DNA of 64,000 nucleotides from Liolophura sinensis (Eukaryota; Mollusca; Polyplacophora; Chitonida; Chitonidae): the NCBI RefSeq assembly GCF_032854445.1, contig NC_088305.1:18029717-18093716 (forward strand), written 5' to 3'. Of the stretch, positions 1 to 13,356 are shown piece after piece (position 1 is the first letter of the stretch; each line of letters starts with the position of its first letter). A program made the position numbers and the translations under genes. The notes beneath the pieces were generated by a model. The model was not told the DNA's origin and did no database searches. It worked only from the letters and a program-made list of their open reading frames with translations.

Positions 1-589
1 TCTTTCGCTTGGTATTCAAAGGACAGTACTTCAAGGTGTGGGCCATGTCTCCAGAGCTGCTGCAGATCGGGCAGGTGTATCGTCGGAGAATGGGACAAGT
101 TACTCTTCCGGAGTCGTCTTTTAGCACGTGGCTGCCATACACTGACAAGGGTTCTCCGTTGTTCTTGCAGAATACGCAGTGCCGTGAGACGCCGTTGACC
201 CTGTTGTGAAGAAAACATGCGGTGGCCTTGGTGCGATATTGGTCATGATGGGGCAGGTGGCGCCCAGAAGGATTGCTTCGCATTTTAATCTGGAACATGT
301 CGTATTCGTCCAGCGCATGATCTGTCCCATTGGTGTAAAAGTCGTACCACTCTATGGATCGGACATAGTCTAAATGGTATTCCGGTACTGTAGACAGGCA
401 CAGAACGTCTGGATTTAACTGCCACTCACCGCAACAGTCAGAGGACGACGAGCTTGAAAAGGAGGAATTGTGTTGAGACTGCGGGCTCACTTGCCTTGAG
501 GATACACTGTGTTGGGACAAAGCCATAATGCTTTCCGCTAGGGCAGAGGTGAGTTGCTGATACATGTTTACAAGTAAACTGGCTGGCAT
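1..589 (-). CDS. nanos: Nanos-like protein, copy 1 (C-terminus cut by window start)
   Basis: This is exon 2 of the first copy. The frame is open from the ATG at 589 to the window edge, which removes about the last six residues and the stop codon. All eight zinc ligands are inside the window. It carries M24L relative to the consensus. Putative exon 1 is at 1140-1175, with an intact GT donor. Its upstream intron sequence has private changes near 611-616. See copy 23 for the full family description. Confidence 0.9.
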   Translation of the reverse strand, partial: MPASLLVNMYQQLTSALAESIMALSQHSVSSRQVSPQSQHNSSFSSSSSSDCCGEWQLNPDVLCLSTVPEYHLDYVRSIEWYDFYTNGTDHALDEYDMFQIKMRSNPSGRHLPHHDQYRTKATACFLHNRVNGVSRHCVFCKNNGEPLSVYGSHVLKDDSGRVTCPILRRYTCPICSSSGDMAHTLKYCPLNTKRK

Positions 590-1652
590 TGACTGTTGGA
601 CAGAAGTTATAAGTAGCCGTGTGAAATCAGCATGTATTTATATGGTAGCTGTGCATTGTTCTCAGTAGGGGATAGCTTAAGAAAGTATAACTCATTAACT
701 GTGGTGATGTTTAGTAATTGTTGGTCTGTGAGAATGTCTTCTCATCAGGAGCGCAGTCTGGATGGCTTCAGACGGATTACGCCCCCTGTCATATGTTGAT
801 AGCAATCTTGTTACATGGAGATAGCCGGTAAATAAGCGGCATGCCGTTTGATATGTGTCTATGAGAAGGGATTGGCCACTCCGTTAGCTTGTGTACGTGT
901 GCACTCGATAAAGAATCCGAACCATGAATGTGGAATTTGAAGTTTTTCTTTTCAATATTATTCCATTAAAGTTGCCCAGAAATTGTATTTTTCTTGTACG
1001 TGTTAGGTGTTGAATTAATGAGGAATGCCAAAGCTACCGCCTCTGTGATTCTGTTTGAAGAAAGGTTTCTTTTGAAAAATGTTTAAATGTCATTTATATT
1101 TCTTGTAGATTACAATAAAGAAAGTATTAGGCCTCATACCTTTTTTCTGTCCCTGAGATAGTCTCGTAGCGCCATGTTGTCAAGTTCTCTTTACAACTTA
1201 CTTTGCGAAGAGATGTGAGTAAAAATAGAATAAAGGAAAGAGAATCAAATGGGTGTTTATAAAATAAATAAGGGAATTTTGTCGTAAATGGATATGAGTG
1301 TTGTGAAATTATGCATAAAATATTGTTCTGTACACACTTTTTAGACAACGAAGTAAAGATTGTGCAGTAATGAAGAAGAAAGAGTATAAGGTGTTAGAAT
1401 TTTTTTTATATGTAACTGTTTGACGCAATACCTGTAGAGACGTTCAGGTTTGAATATGTCGGACTAGTTATATGCTGGATAGTAATTAAAGCTGGTATTA
1501 TTGTTGAGCAAGTCTAAGAGTCAAAGAGTTTGTTGTTTTCATTCAATGCGTTTTATTTTCTCACTTGGTAACATCGAACAAGGAAGAATGGTGATATGTT
1601 CTCTTTAGCACTCAAAGAAATAGCACAATATGTATGTTTAAGCTAGCACAAG

Positions 1653-2062
1653 TTATGGACGGTGGCTGTGCATCTTTCGCTTGGTATTCAAAGGACAGTA
1701 CTTCAAGGTGTGGGCCATGTCTCCAGAGCTGCTGCAGATCGGGCAGGTGTATCGTCGGAGAATGGGACAAGTTACTCTTCCGGAGTCGTCTTTTAGCACG
1801 TGGCTGCCATACACTGACAAGGGTTCTCCGTTGTTCTTGCAGAATACGCAGTGCCGTGAGACGCCGTTGACCCTGTTGTGAAGAAAACATGCGGTGGCCT
1901 TGGTGCGATATTGGTCATGATGGGGTAGGTGGCGCCCAGAAGGATTGCTTCGCATTTTAATCTGGAACATGTCGTATTCGTCCAGCGCATGATCTGTCCA
2001 ATTGGTGTAAAAGTCGTACCACTCTATGGATCGGACATAGTCTAAATGGTATTCCGGTACTG
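1653..2062 (-). pseudogene. Nanos-like copy 2, 5' half of exon 2 deleted
   Basis: A deletion of about 370 bp joins codon ~68 of exon 2 directly to intron sequence near 2060-2063; both sides share the trinucleotide CTG, which suggests a microhomology-mediated or slippage event. The N-terminal third, the splice acceptor and part of the intron are gone. The part from Met98 onward (1653-1970) is still open and keeps the complete double zinc finger. Exon 1 is at 2384-2419 with K11R. The unit also has the 59-bp intron deletion and is only 1,242 bp long. Confidence 0.85.
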
Positions 2063-2894
2063 GATGGCTTCAGACGGATTACGCCCCCTGTCATATGTTG
2101 ATAGCAATCTTGTTACATGGAGATAGCCGGTAAATAAGCGGCATGCCGTTTGATATGTGTCTATGAGAAGGGATTGGCCACTCCGTTAGCTTGTGTACGT
2201 GTGCACTCCATAAAGAATCCGAACCATGAATGTGGAATTTGAAGTTTTTCTTTTCAATATTATTCCATTAAAGTTGCCCAGAAATGTATTTTTCTGTTCG
2301 AAAAAAGGTTTCTTTTGAAAAAATGTTTAAATGTCATTTATATTTCTTGTAGATTACAATAAAGAAAGTATTAGGCCTCATACCTTTCTTCTGTCCCTGA
2401 GATAGTCTCGTAGCGCCATGTTGTCAAGTTCTCTTTACAACTTACTTTGCGAAGAGATGTGAGTAAAAATAGAATAAAGGAAAGAGAATCAAATGGGTGT
2501 TTATAAAATAAATAAGGGAATTTTGTCGTAAATGGATATGAGTGTTGTGAAATTATGCATAAAATATTGTTCTGTACACACTTTTTAGACAACGAAGTAA
2601 AGATTGTGCAGTAATGAAGAAGAAAGAGTATAAGGTGTTAGAATTTTTTATATGTAACTGTTTGACGCAATACCTGTAGAGACGTTCAGGTTTGAATATG
2701 TCGGACTAGTTATATGCTGGATAGTAATGAAAGCTGGTATTATTGTTGAGCAAGTCTAAGAGTCAAAGAGTTTGTTGTTTTCATTCAAAGCGTTTTATTT
2801 TCTCACGTGGTAACATCGAACAAGGAAGAATGGTGATATGTTCTCTTTAGCACTCAAAGAAATAGCACAATATGTATGTTTAAGCTAGCACAAG

Positions 2895-3503
2895 TTATGG
2901 ACGGTGGCTGTGCATCTTTCGCTTGGTATTCAAAGGACAGTACTTCAAGGTGTGGGCCATGTCTCCAACGCTGCTGCAGATCGGGCAGGTGTATCGTCGG
3001 AGAATGGGACAAGTTACTCTTCCGGAGTCGTCTTTTAGCACGTGGCTGCCATACACTGACAAGGGTTCTCCGTTGTTCTTGCAGAATACGCAGTGCCGTG
3101 AGACGCCGTTGACCCTGTTGTGAAGAAAACATGCGGTGGCCTTGGTGCGATATTGGTCATGATTGGGCAGGTGGCGCCCAGAAGGATTGCTTCGCATTTT
3201 AATCTGGAACATGTCGTATTCGTCCAGCGCATGATCTGTCCCATTGGTGTAAAAGTCGTACCACTCTATGGATCGGACATAGTCTAAATGGTATTCCGGT
3301 ACTGTAGACAGGCACAGAACGTCTGGATTTAACTGACACTCACCGCAACAGTCAGAGGACGACGAGCTTGAAAAGGAGGAGTTGTGTTGAGACTGCGGGC
3401 TCACTTGCCTTGAGGATACACTGTGTTGGGACATAGCCATAATGCTTTCCGCTAGGGCAGAGGTGAGTTGCTGATACATGTTTACAAGTAAACTGGCTGG
3501 CAT
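2895..3503 (-). CDS. nanos: Nanos-like protein, copy 3
   Basis: An intact 202-codon exon 2 with all zinc ligands. Differences from the consensus are W56C, H114N and S179V, the last lying inside the second finger between its second Cys and its His. Putative exon 1 is at 4055-4090 with a GT donor at 4054-4053. The acceptor AG is at 3508-3507, giving a 548-nt intron. A TATAAA at 4176-4171 and an initiator with A at 4146 sit upstream. AATAAA is at 2799-2794. Confidence 0.93.
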   Translation of the reverse strand: MPASLLVNMYQQLTSALAESIMAMSQHSVSSRQVSPQSQHNSSFSSSSSSDCCGECQLNPDVLCLSTVPEYHLDYVRSIEWYDFYTNGTDHALDEYDMFQIKMRSNPSGRHLPNHDQYRTKATACFLHNRVNGVSRHCVFCKNNGEPLSVYGSHVLKDDSGRVTCPILRRYTCPICSSVGDMAHTLKYCPLNTKRKMHSHRP

Positions 3504-4569
3504 TGACTGTTGGACAGAAGTTATGAGTATCCGTGTGAAATCAGCATGTATTTATATGGTAGCTGTGCATTGTTCTCAGTAGGGGATAGCTTAAGAAAGT
3601 ATAACTCATCAACTGTGGTGATGTTTAGTAATTGTTGGTCTGTGAGAATGTCTTCTCATCAGGAGCGCAGTCTGGATGGCTTCAGACGGATTACGCCCCC
3701 TGTCATATGTTGATAGCAATCTTGTTACATGGAGATAGCCGGTAAATAAGCGGCATGCCGTTTGATATGTGTCTATGAGAAGGGATTGGCCACTCCGTTA
3801 GCTTGTGTACGTGTGCACTCGATAAAGAATCCGAACCATGAATGTGGAATTTGAAGTTTTTCTTTTCAATATTATTCCATTAAAGTTGCCCAGAAATTGT
3901 ATTTTTCTTGTACGTGTTAGGTGTTGAATTAATGAGGAATGCTAAAGCTACCGAGTCTGTGATTCTGTTTGAAGAAAGGTTTCTTTTGAAAAAATGTTTA
4001 AATGTCATTTATATTTCTTGTAGATTACAATAAAGAAAGTATTAGGCCTCATACCTTTTTTCTGTCCCTGAGATAGTCTCGTAGCGCCATGTTGTCAAGT
4101 TCTCTTTACAACTTACTTTGCGAAGAGATGTGAGTAAAAATAGAATAAAGGAAAGAGAATCAAATGGGTGTTTATAAAATAAATAAGGGAATTTTGTCGT
4201 AAATGGATATGAGTGTTGTGAAATTATGCATAAAATATTGTTCTGTACACACTTTTTAGACAACGAAGTAAAGATTGTGCAGTAATGAAGAAGAAAGAGT
4301 ATAAGGTGTTAGAATTTTTTTTTATGTAACTGTTTGACGCAATACCTGTAGAGACGTTCAGGTTTGAATATGTCGGACTAGTTATATGCTGGATAGTAAT
4401 TAAAGCTGGTATTATTGTTGAGCAGGTCTAAGAGTCAAAGAGGAGTTTGTTGTTTTCATTCAATGCGTTTTATTTTCTCACGTGGTAACATCGAACAAGG
4501 AAGAATGGTGATATGTTCTCTTTAGCACTCAAAGAAATAGCACAATATGTATGTTTAAGCTAGCACAAG

Positions 4570-5178
4570 TTATGGACGGTGGCTGTGCATCTTTCGCTTG
4601 GTATTCAAAGGACAGTACTTCAAGGTGTGGGCCATGTCTCCAGAGCTGCTGCAGATCGGGCAGGTGTATCGTCGGAGAATGGGACAAGTTACTCTTCCGG
4701 AGTCGTCTTTTAGCACGTGGCTGCCATACACTGACAAGGGTTCTCCGTTGTTCTTGCAGAATACGCAGTGCCGTGAGACGCCGTTGACCCTGTTGTGAAG
4801 AAAACATGCGGTGGCCTTGGTGCGATATTGGTCATGATGGGGCAGGTGGCGCCCTGAAGGATTGCTTCGCATTTTAATCTGGAACATGTCGTATTCGTCC
4901 AGCGCATGATCTGTCCCATTGGTGTAAAAGTCGTACCACTCTATGGATCGGACATAGTCTAAATGGTATTCCGGTACTGTAGACAGGCACAGAACGTCTG
5001 GATTTAACTGCCACTCACCGCAACAGTCAGAGGACGACGAGCTTGAAAAGGAGGAATTGTGTTGAGACTGCGGGCTCACTTGCCTTGAGGATACACTGTG
5101 TTGGGACATAGCCATAATGCTTTCCGCTAGGGCAGAGGTGAGTTGCTGATACATGTTTACAAGTAAACTGGCTGGCAT
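4570..5178 (-). CDS. nanos: Nanos-like protein, copy 4
   Basis: An intact 202-codon exon 2 with the majority protein sequence (Val131, Ser38, Gly180). Exon 1 is at 5671-5706. The intron carries the 59-bp deletion, so the unit is 1,612 bp rather than about 1,673 bp. Confidence 0.94.
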   Translation of the reverse strand: MPASLLVNMYQQLTSALAESIMAMSQHSVSSRQVSPQSQHNSSFSSSSSSDCCGEWQLNPDVLCLSTVPEYHLDYVRSIEWYDFYTNGTDHALDEYDMFQIKMRSNPSGRHLPHHDQYRTKATACFLHNRVNGVSRHCVFCKNNGEPLSVYGSHVLKDDSGRVTCPILRRYTCPICSSSGDMAHTLKYCPLNTKRKMHSHRP

Positions 5179-6181
5179 TGACTGTTGGACAGAAGTTATG
5201 AGTATCCGTGTGAAATCAGCATGTATTTATAGGGTAGCTGTGCATTGTTCTCAGTAGGGGATAGCTTAAGAAAGTATAACTCATCAACTGTGGTGATGTT
5301 TAGTAATTGTTGGTCTGTGAGAATGTCTTCTCATCAGGAGGGCAGTCTGGATGGCTTCAGACGGATTACGCCCCCTGTCATATGTTGATAGCAATCTTGT
5401 TACATGGAGATAGGGGGTAAATAAGCGGCATGCCGTTTGATATGTGTCTATGAGAAGGGATTGGCCACTCCGTTAGCTTGTGTACGTGTGCACTCGATAA
5501 AGAATCCGAACCATGAATGTGGAATTTGAAGTTTTTCTTTTCAATATTATTCCATTAAAGTTGCCCAGAAATGTATTTTTCTGTTCGAAGAAAGGTTTCT
5601 TTTGAAAAAATGTTTAAATGTCATTTATATTTCTTGTAGATTACAATAAAGAAAGTATTAGGCCTCATACCTTTTTTCTGTCCCTGAGATAGTCTCGTAG
5701 CGCCATGTTGTCAAGTTCTCTTTACAACTTACTTTGCGAAGAGATGTGAGTAAAAATAGAATAAAGGAAAGAGAATCAAATGGGTGTTTATAAAATAAAT
5801 AAGGGAATTTTGTCGTAAATGGATATGAGTGTTGTGAAATTATGCATAAAATATTGTTCTGTACACACTTTTTAGACAACGAAGTAAAGATTGTGCAGTA
5901 ATGAAGAAGAAAGAGTATAAGGTGTTAGAATTTTTTATATGTAACTGTTTGACGCAATACCTGTAGAGACGTTCAGGTTTGAATATGTCGGACTAGTTAT
6001 ATGCTGGATAGTAATGAAAGCTGGTATTATTGTTGAGCAAGTCTAAGAGTCAAAGAGTTTGTTGTTTTCATTCAATGCGTTTTATTTTCTCACGTGGTAA
6101 CATCGAACAAGGAAGAATGGTGATATGTTCTCTTTAGCACTCAAAGAAATAGCACAATATGTATGTTTAAGCTAGCACAAG

Positions 6182-6790
6182 TTATGGACGGTGGCTGTGC
6201 ATCTTTCGCTTGGTATTCAAAGGACAGTACTTCAAGGTGTGGGCCATGTCTCCAGAGCTGCTGCAGATCGGGCAGGTGTATCGTCGGAGAATGGGACAAG
6301 TTACTCTTCCGGAGTCGTCTTTTAGCACGTGGCTGCCATACACTGACAAGGGTTCTCCGTTGTTCTTGCAGAATACGCAGTGCCGTGAGACGCCGTTGAC
6401 CCTGTTGTGAAGAAAACATGCGGTGGCCTTGGTGCGATATTGGTCATGATGGGGCAGGTGGGGCCCAGAAGGATTGCTTTGCATTTTAATCTGGAACATG
6501 TCGTATTCGTCCAGCGCATGATCTGTCCCATTGGTGTAAAAGTCGTACCACTCTATTGATAGGACATAGTCTAAATGGTATTCCGGTACTGTAGACAGGC
6601 ACAGAACGTCTGGATTTAACTGCCACTCACCGCAACAGTCAGAGGACGACGAGCTTGAAAAGGAGGAATTGTGTTGAGACTGCGGGCTCACTTGCCTTGA
6701 GGATACACTGTGTTGGGACATAGCCATAATGCTTTCCGCTAGGGCAGAGGTGAGTTGCTGATACATGTTTACAAGTAAACTGGCTGGCAT
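6182..6790 (-). CDS. nanos: Nanos-like protein, copy 5
   Basis: An intact 202-codon exon 2 with all zinc ligands. It carries R77L plus R104Q and R110P, a pair also found in copies 6, 9 and 10. Exon 1 is at 7283-7318. The intron has the 59-bp deletion. Confidence 0.93.
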   Translation of the reverse strand: MPASLLVNMYQQLTSALAESIMAMSQHSVSSRQVSPQSQHNSSFSSSSSSDCCGEWQLNPDVLCLSTVPEYHLDYVLSIEWYDFYTNGTDHALDEYDMFQIKMQSNPSGPHLPHHDQYRTKATACFLHNRVNGVSRHCVFCKNNGEPLSVYGSHVLKDDSGRVTCPILRRYTCPICSSSGDMAHTLKYCPLNTKRKMHSHRP

Positions 6791-7793
6791 TGACTGTTGG
6801 ACAGAAGTTATGAGTATCCGTGTGAAATCAGCATGTATTTATATGGTAGCTGTGCATTGTTCTCAGTAGGGGATAGCTTAAGAAAGTATAACTCATCAAC
6901 TGTGGTGATGTTTAGTAATTGTTGGTCTGTGAGAATGTCTTCTCACCAGGAGGGCAGTCTCGATGGCTTCAGACGGATTACGCCCCCTGTCATATGTTGA
7001 TAGCAATCTTGTTACATGGAGATAGGCGGTAAATAAGCGGCATGCCGTTTGATATGTGTCTATGAGAAGGGATTGGCCACTCCGTTAGCTTGTGTACGTG
7101 TGCACTCGATAAAGAATCCGAACCATGAATGTGGAATTTGAAGTTTTTCTTTTCAATATTATTCCATTAAAGTTGCCCAGAAATTTATTTTTCTGTTCGA
7201 AGAAAGGTTTCTTTTGAAAAAATGTTTAAATGTCATTTATATTTCTTGTAGATTACATTAAAGAAAGTATTAGGCCTCATACCTTTTTTCTGTCCCTGAG
7301 ATAGTCTCGTAGCGCCATGTTGTCAAGTTCTCTTTACAACTTACTTTGCGAAGAGATGTGAGTAAAAATAGAATAAAGGAAAGAGAATCAAATGGGTGTT
7401 TATAAAATAAATAAGGGAATTTTGTCGTAAATGGATATGAGTGTTGTGAAATTATGCATAAAATATTGTTCTGTACACACTTTTTAGACAACGAAGTAAA
7501 GATTGTGCAGTAATGAAGAAGAAAGAGTATAAGGTGTTAGAATTTTTTATATGTAACTGTTTGACGCAATACCTGTAGAGAAGTTCAGGTTTGAATATGT
7601 CGGACTAGTTATATGCTGGATAGTAATGAAAGCTGGTATTATTGTTGAGCAAGTCTAAGAGTCAAAGAGTTTGTTGTTTTCATTCAATGCGTTTTATTTT
7701 CTCACGTGGTAACATCGAACAAGGAAGAATGGTGATATGTTCTCTTTAGCACTCAAAGAAATAGCACAATATGTATGTTTAAGCTAGCACAAG

Positions 7794-8402
7794 TTATGGA
7801 CGGTGGCTGTGCATCTTTCGCTTGGTATTCAAAGGACAGTACTTCAAGGTGTGGGCCATGTCTCTAGAGCTGCTGCAGATCGGGCAGGTGTATCGTCGGA
7901 GAATGGGACAAGTTACTCTTCCGGAGTCGTCTTTTAGCACGTGGCTGCCATACACTGACAAGGGTTCTCCGTTGTTCTTGCAGAATACGCAGTGCCGTGA
8001 GACGCCGTTGACCCTGTTGTGAAGAAAACATGCGGTGGCCTTGGTGCGATATTGGTCATGATGGGGCAGGTGGGGCCCAGAAGGATTGCTTTGCATTTTA
8101 ATCTGGAACATGTCGTATTCGTCCAGCGCATGATCTGTCCCATTGGTGTAAAAGTCGTACCACTCTATTGATCGGACATAGTCTAAATGGTCTTCCGGTA
8201 CTGTAGACAGGCACAGAACGTCTGGATTTAACTGCCACTCACCGCAACAGTCAGAGGACGACGAGCTTGAAAAGGAGGAATTGTGTTGAGACTGCGGGCT
8301 CACTTGCCTTGAGGATACATTGTGTTGGGACATAGCCATAATGCTTTCAGCTAGGGCAGAGGTGAGTTGCTGATACATGTTTACAAGTAAACTGGCTGGC
8401 AT
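7794..8402 (-). CDS. nanos: Nanos-like protein, copy 6
   Basis: An intact 202-codon exon 2. It carries S28N, Y71D, R104Q, R110P and G180R. The last changes a glycine in the loop of the second zinc finger and is shared by all of copies 6-11. Exon 1 is at 8895-8930. The intron has the 59-bp deletion. Confidence 0.92.
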   Translation of the reverse strand: MPASLLVNMYQQLTSALAESIMAMSQHNVSSRQVSPQSQHNSSFSSSSSSDCCGEWQLNPDVLCLSTVPEDHLDYVRSIEWYDFYTNGTDHALDEYDMFQIKMQSNPSGPHLPHHDQYRTKATACFLHNRVNGVSRHCVFCKNNGEPLSVYGSHVLKDDSGRVTCPILRRYTCPICSSSRDMAHTLKYCPLNTKRKMHSHRP

Positions 8403-9405
8403 TGACTGTTGGACAGAAGTTATGAGTATCCGTGTGAAATCACCATGTATTTATATGGTAGCTGTGCATTGTTCTCAGTAGGGGATAGCTTAAGAAAGTA
8501 TAACTCATCAACTGTGGTGATGTTTAGTAATTGTTGGTCTGTGAGAATGTCTTCTCATCAGGAGGGCAGTCTGGATGGCTTCAGACGGATTACGCCCCCT
8601 GTCATATGTTGATAGCAATCTTGTTACATGGAGATAGGCGGTAAATAAGCGGCATGCCGTTTGATATGTGTCTATGAGAAGGGATTGGCCACTCCGTTAG
8701 CTTGTGTACGTGTGCACTCGATAAAGAATCCGAACCATGAATGTGGAATTTGAAGTTTTTCTTTTCAATATTATTCCATTAAAGTTGCCCAGAAATGTAT
8801 TTTTCTGTTCGAAGAAAGGTTTCTTTTGAAAAAATGTTTAAATGTCATTTATATTTCTTGTAGATTACAATAAAGAAAGTATTAGGCCTCATACCTTTTT
8901 TCTGTCCCTGAGATAGTCTCGTAGCGCCATGTTGTCAAGTTCTCTTTACAACTTACTTTGCGAAGAGATGTGAGTAAAAATAGAATAAAGGAAAGAGAAT
9001 CAAATGGGTGTTTATAAAATAAATAAGGGAATTTTGTCGTAAATGGATATGAGTGTTGTGAAATTATGCATAAAATATTGTTCTGTACACACTTTTTAGA
9101 CAACGAAGTAAAGATTGTGCAGTAATGAAGAAGAAAGAGTATAAGGTGTTAGAATTTTTTATATGTAACTGTTTGACGCAATACCTGTAGAGACGTTCAG
9201 GTTTGAATATGTCGGACTAGTTATATGCTGGATAGTAATGAAAGCTGGTATTATTGTTGAGCAAGTCTAAGAGTCAAAGAGTTTGTTGTTTTCATTCAAT
9301 GCGTTTTATTTTCTCACGTGGTAACATCGAACAAGGAAGAAAGGTGATATGTTCTCTTTAGCACTCAAAGAAATAGCACAATATGTATGTTTAAGCTAGC
9401 ACAAG

Positions 9406-10014
9406 TTATGGACGGTGGCTGTGCATCTTTCGCTTGGTATTCAAAGGACAGTACTTCAAGGTGTGGGCCATGTCTCTAGAGCTGCTGCAGATCGGGCAGG
9501 TGTATCGTCGGAGAATGGGACAAGTTACTCTTCCGGAGTCGTCTTTTAGCACGTGGCTGCCATACACTGACAAGGGTTCTCCGTTGTTCTTGCAGAATAC
9601 GCAGTGCCGTGAGACGCCTTTGACCCTGTTGTGAAGAAAACATGCGGTGGCCTTGGTGCGATATTGGTCATGATGGGGCAGGTGGGGCCCAGAAGGATTG
9701 CTTCGTATTTTAATCTGGAACATGTCGTATTCGTCCAGCGCATGATCTGTCCCATTGGTGTAAAAGTCGTACCACTCTATGGATCGGACATAGTCTAAAT
9801 GGTATTCCGGTACAGTAGACAGGCACAGAACGTCTGGATTTAACTGCCACTCACCGCAACAGTCAGAGGACGACGAGCATTAAAAGGAGGAATTGTGTTG
9901 GGACTGCGGGCTCACTTGCCTTGAGGATACACTGTGTTGGGACATAGCCATAATGCTTTCGTCTAGGGCAGAGGTGAGTTGCTGATACATGTTTACAAGT
10001 AAACTGGCTGGCAT
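9406..10014 (-). pseudogene. Nanos-like copy 7, nonsense codon 45
   Basis: The full exon-2 length is present, but codon 45 in the serine-rich stretch is TAA (9882-9880), so the frame stops long before the zinc finger. The same stop and the same A18D change occur in copies 8 and 11. Downstream, the frame from Met98 (9723) is open with M103I, R110P, N132K and G180R, and keeps all zinc ligands. Exon 1 is at 10566-10601 and looks intact. Confidence 0.88.
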
Positions 10015-11076
10015 TGACTGTTGGACAGAAGTTATGAGTATCCGTGTGAAATCAGCATGTATTTATATGGTAGCTGTGCATTGTTCTCACTAGGGGATAG
10101 CTTAAGAAAGTATAACTCATCAACTGTGGTGATGTTTAGTAATTGTTGGTCTGTGAGAATGTCTTCTCATCAGGAGGGCAGTCTGGATGGCTTCAGACGG
10201 ATTACGCCCCCTGTCACATGTTGATAGCAATCTTGTTACATGGAAATAGCCGGTAAATAAGCGGCATGCCGTTTGATATGTGTCTATGAGAAGGGATTGG
10301 CCACTCCGTTAGCTTGTGTACGTGTGCACTCGATAAAGAATCCGAACCATGAATGTGGAATTTGAAGTTTTTCTTTTCAATATTATTCCATTAAAGTTGC
10401 CCAGAAATTGTATTTTTCTTGTATGTGTTAGGTGTTGAATTAATGAGGAATGCTAAAGCTACCGAGTCTGTGATTCTGTTTGAAGAAAGGTTTCTTTTGA
10501 AAAAATGTTTAAATGTCATTTATATTTCTTGTAGATTACATTAAAGAAAGTATTAGGCCTCATACCTTTTTTCTGTCCCTGAGATAGTCTCGTAGCGCCA
10601 TGTTGTCAAGTTCTCTTTACAACTTACTTTGCGAAGAGATGTGAGTAAAAATAGAATAAAGGAAAGAGAATCAAATGGGTGTTTATAAAATAAATAAGGG
10701 AATTTTGTCGTAAATGGATATGAGTGTTGTGAAATTATGCATAAAATATTGTTCTGTACACACTTTTTAGACAACGAAGTAAAGAATGTGCAGTAATGAA
10801 GAAGAAAGAGTATAAGGTGTTAGAATTTTTTATATGTAACTGTTTGACGCAATACCTGTAGAGACGTTCAGGTTTGAATATGTCGGACTAGTTATATGCT
10901 GGATAGTAATGAAAGCTGGTATTATTGTTGAGCAAGTCTAAGAGTCAAAGAGTTTGTTGTTTTCATTCAATGCGTTTTATTTTCTCACGTGGTAACATCG
11001 AACAAGGAAGAAAGGTGATATGTTCTCTTTAGCACTCAAAGAAATAGCACAATATGTATGTTTAAGCTAGCACAAG

Positions 11077-11685
11077 TTATGGACGGTGGCTGTGCATCTT
11101 TCGCTTGGTATTCAAAGGACAGTACTTCAAGGTGTGGGCCATGTCTCTAGAGCTGCTGCAGATCGGGCAGGTGTATCGTCGGAGAATGGGACAAGTTACT
11201 CTTCCGGAGTCGTCTTTTAGCACGTGGCTGCCATACACTGACAAGGGTTCTCCGTTGTTCTTGCAGAATACGCAGTGCCGTGAGACGCCTTTGACCCTGT
11301 TGTGAAGAAAACATGCGGTGGCCTTGGTGCGATATTGGTCATGATGGGGCAGGTGGGGCCCAGAAGGATTGCTTCGCATTTTAATCTGGAACATGTCGTA
11401 TTCGTCCAGCGCATGATCTGTCCCATTGGTGTAAAAGTCGTACCACTCTATGGATCGGACATAGTCTAAATGGTATTCCGGTACTGTAGACAGGCACAGA
11501 ACGTCTGGATTTAACTGCCACTCACCGCAACAGTCAGAGGACGACGAGCATTAAAAGGAGGAATTGTGTTGGGACTGCGGGCTCACTTGCCTTGAGGATA
11601 CACTGTGTTGGGACATAGCCATAATGCTTTCGTCTAGGGCAGAGGTGAGTTGCTGATACATGTTTACAAGTAAACTGGCTGGCAT
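11077..11685 (-). pseudogene. Nanos-like copy 8, nonsense codon 45
   Basis: A close duplicate of copy 7, exactly 1,671 bp away, with the same TAA at codon 45 (11553-11551), A18D, R110P, N132K and G180R. The finger-containing frame from Met98 stays open. Exon 1 is at 12237-12272. Confidence 0.88.
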
Positions 11686-12747
11686 TGACTGTTGGACAGA
11701 AGTTATGAGTATCCGTGTGAAATCAGCATGTATTTATATGGTAGCTGTGCATTGTTCTCACTAGGGGATAGCTTAAGAAAGTATAACTCATCAACTGTGG
11801 TGATGTTTAGTAATTGTTGGTCTGTGAGAATGTCTTCTCATCAGGAGGGCAGTCTGGATGGCTTCAGACGGATTACGCCCCCTGTCACATGTTGATAGCA
11901 ATCTTGTTACATGGAAATAGCCGGTAAATAAGCGGCATGCCGTTTGATATGTGTCTATGAGAAGGGATTGGCCACTCCGTTAGCTTGTGTACGTGTGCAC
12001 TCGATAAAGAATCCGAACCATGAATGTGGAATTTGAAGTTTTTCTTTTCAATATTATTCCATTAAAGTTGCCCAGAAATTGTATTTTTCTTGTATGTGTT
12101 AGGTGTTGAATTAATGAGGAATGCTAAAGCTACCGAGTCTGTGATTCTGTTTGAAGAAAGGTTTCTTTTGAAAAAATGTTTAAATGTCATTTATATTTCT
12201 TGTAGATTACAATAAAGAAAGTATTAGGCCTCATACCTTTTTTCTGTCCCTGAGATAGTCTCGTAGCGCCATGTTGTCAAGTTCTCTTTACAACTTACTT
12301 TGCGAAGAGATGTGAGTAAAAATAGAATAAAGGAAAGAGAATCAAATGGGTGTTTATAAAATAAATAAGGGAATTTTGTCGTAAATGGATATGAGTGTTG
12401 TGAAATTATGCATAAAATATTGTTCTGTACACACTTTTTAGACAACGAAGTAAAGATTGTGCAGTAATGAAGAAGAAAGAGTATAAGGTGTTAGAATTTT
12501 TTATATGTAACTGTTTGACGCAATACCTGTAGAGACGTTCAGGTTTGAATATGTCGGACTAGTTATATGCTGGATAGTAATGAAAGCTGGTATTATTGTT
12601 GAGCAAGTCTAAGAGTCAAAGAGTTTGTTGTTTTCATTCAATGCGTTTTATTTTCTCACGTGGTAACATCGAACAAAGAAGAATGGTGATATGTTCTCTT
12701 TAGCACTCAAAGAAATAGCACAATATGTATGTTTAAGCTAGCACAAG

Positions 12748-13356
12748 TTATGGACGGTGGCTGTGCATCTTTCGCTTGGTATTCAAAGGACAGTACTTCA
12801 AGGTGTGGGCCATGTCTCTAGAGCTGCTGCAGATCGGGCAGGTGTATCGTCGGAGAATGGGACAAGTTACTCTTCCGGAGTCGTCTTTTAGCACGTGGCT
12901 GCCATACACTGATAAGGGTTCTCCGTTGTTCTTGCAGAATACGCAGTGCCGTGAGACGCCGTTGACCCTGTTGTGAAGAAAACATGCGGTGGCCTTGGTG
13001 CGATATTGGTCATGATGGGGCAGGTGGGGCCCAGAAGGATTGCTTTGCATTTTAATCTGGAACATGTCGTATTCGTCCAGCGCATGATCTGTCCCATTGG
13101 TGTAAAAGTCGTACCACTCTATTGATCGGACATAGTCTAAATGGTATTCCGGTACAGTAGACAGGCACAGAACGTCTGGATTTAACTGCCACTCACCGCA
13201 ACAGTCAGAGGACGACGAGCTTGAAAAGGAGGAATTGTGTTGAGACTGCGGGCTCACTTGCCTTGAGGATACACTGTGTTGGGACATAGCCATAATGCTT
13301 TCAGCTAGGGCAGAGGTGAGTTGCTGATACATGTTTACAAGTAAACTGGCTGGCAT
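12748..13356 (-). CDS. nanos: Nanos-like protein, copy 9
   Basis: An intact 202-codon exon 2 with R104Q, R110P and G180R and all zinc ligands. It lies between the stop-bearing copy 8 and the deleted copy 10. Exon 1 is at 13849-13884. The intron has the 59-bp deletion. Confidence 0.92.
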   Translation of the reverse strand: MPASLLVNMYQQLTSALAESIMAMSQHSVSSRQVSPQSQHNSSFSSSSSSDCCGEWQLNPDVLCLSTVPEYHLDYVRSIEWYDFYTNGTDHALDEYDMFQIKMQSNPSGPHLPHHDQYRTKATACFLHNRVNGVSRHCVFCKNNGEPLSVYGSHVLKDDSGRVTCPILRRYTCPICSSSRDMAHTLKYCPLNTKRKMHSHRP

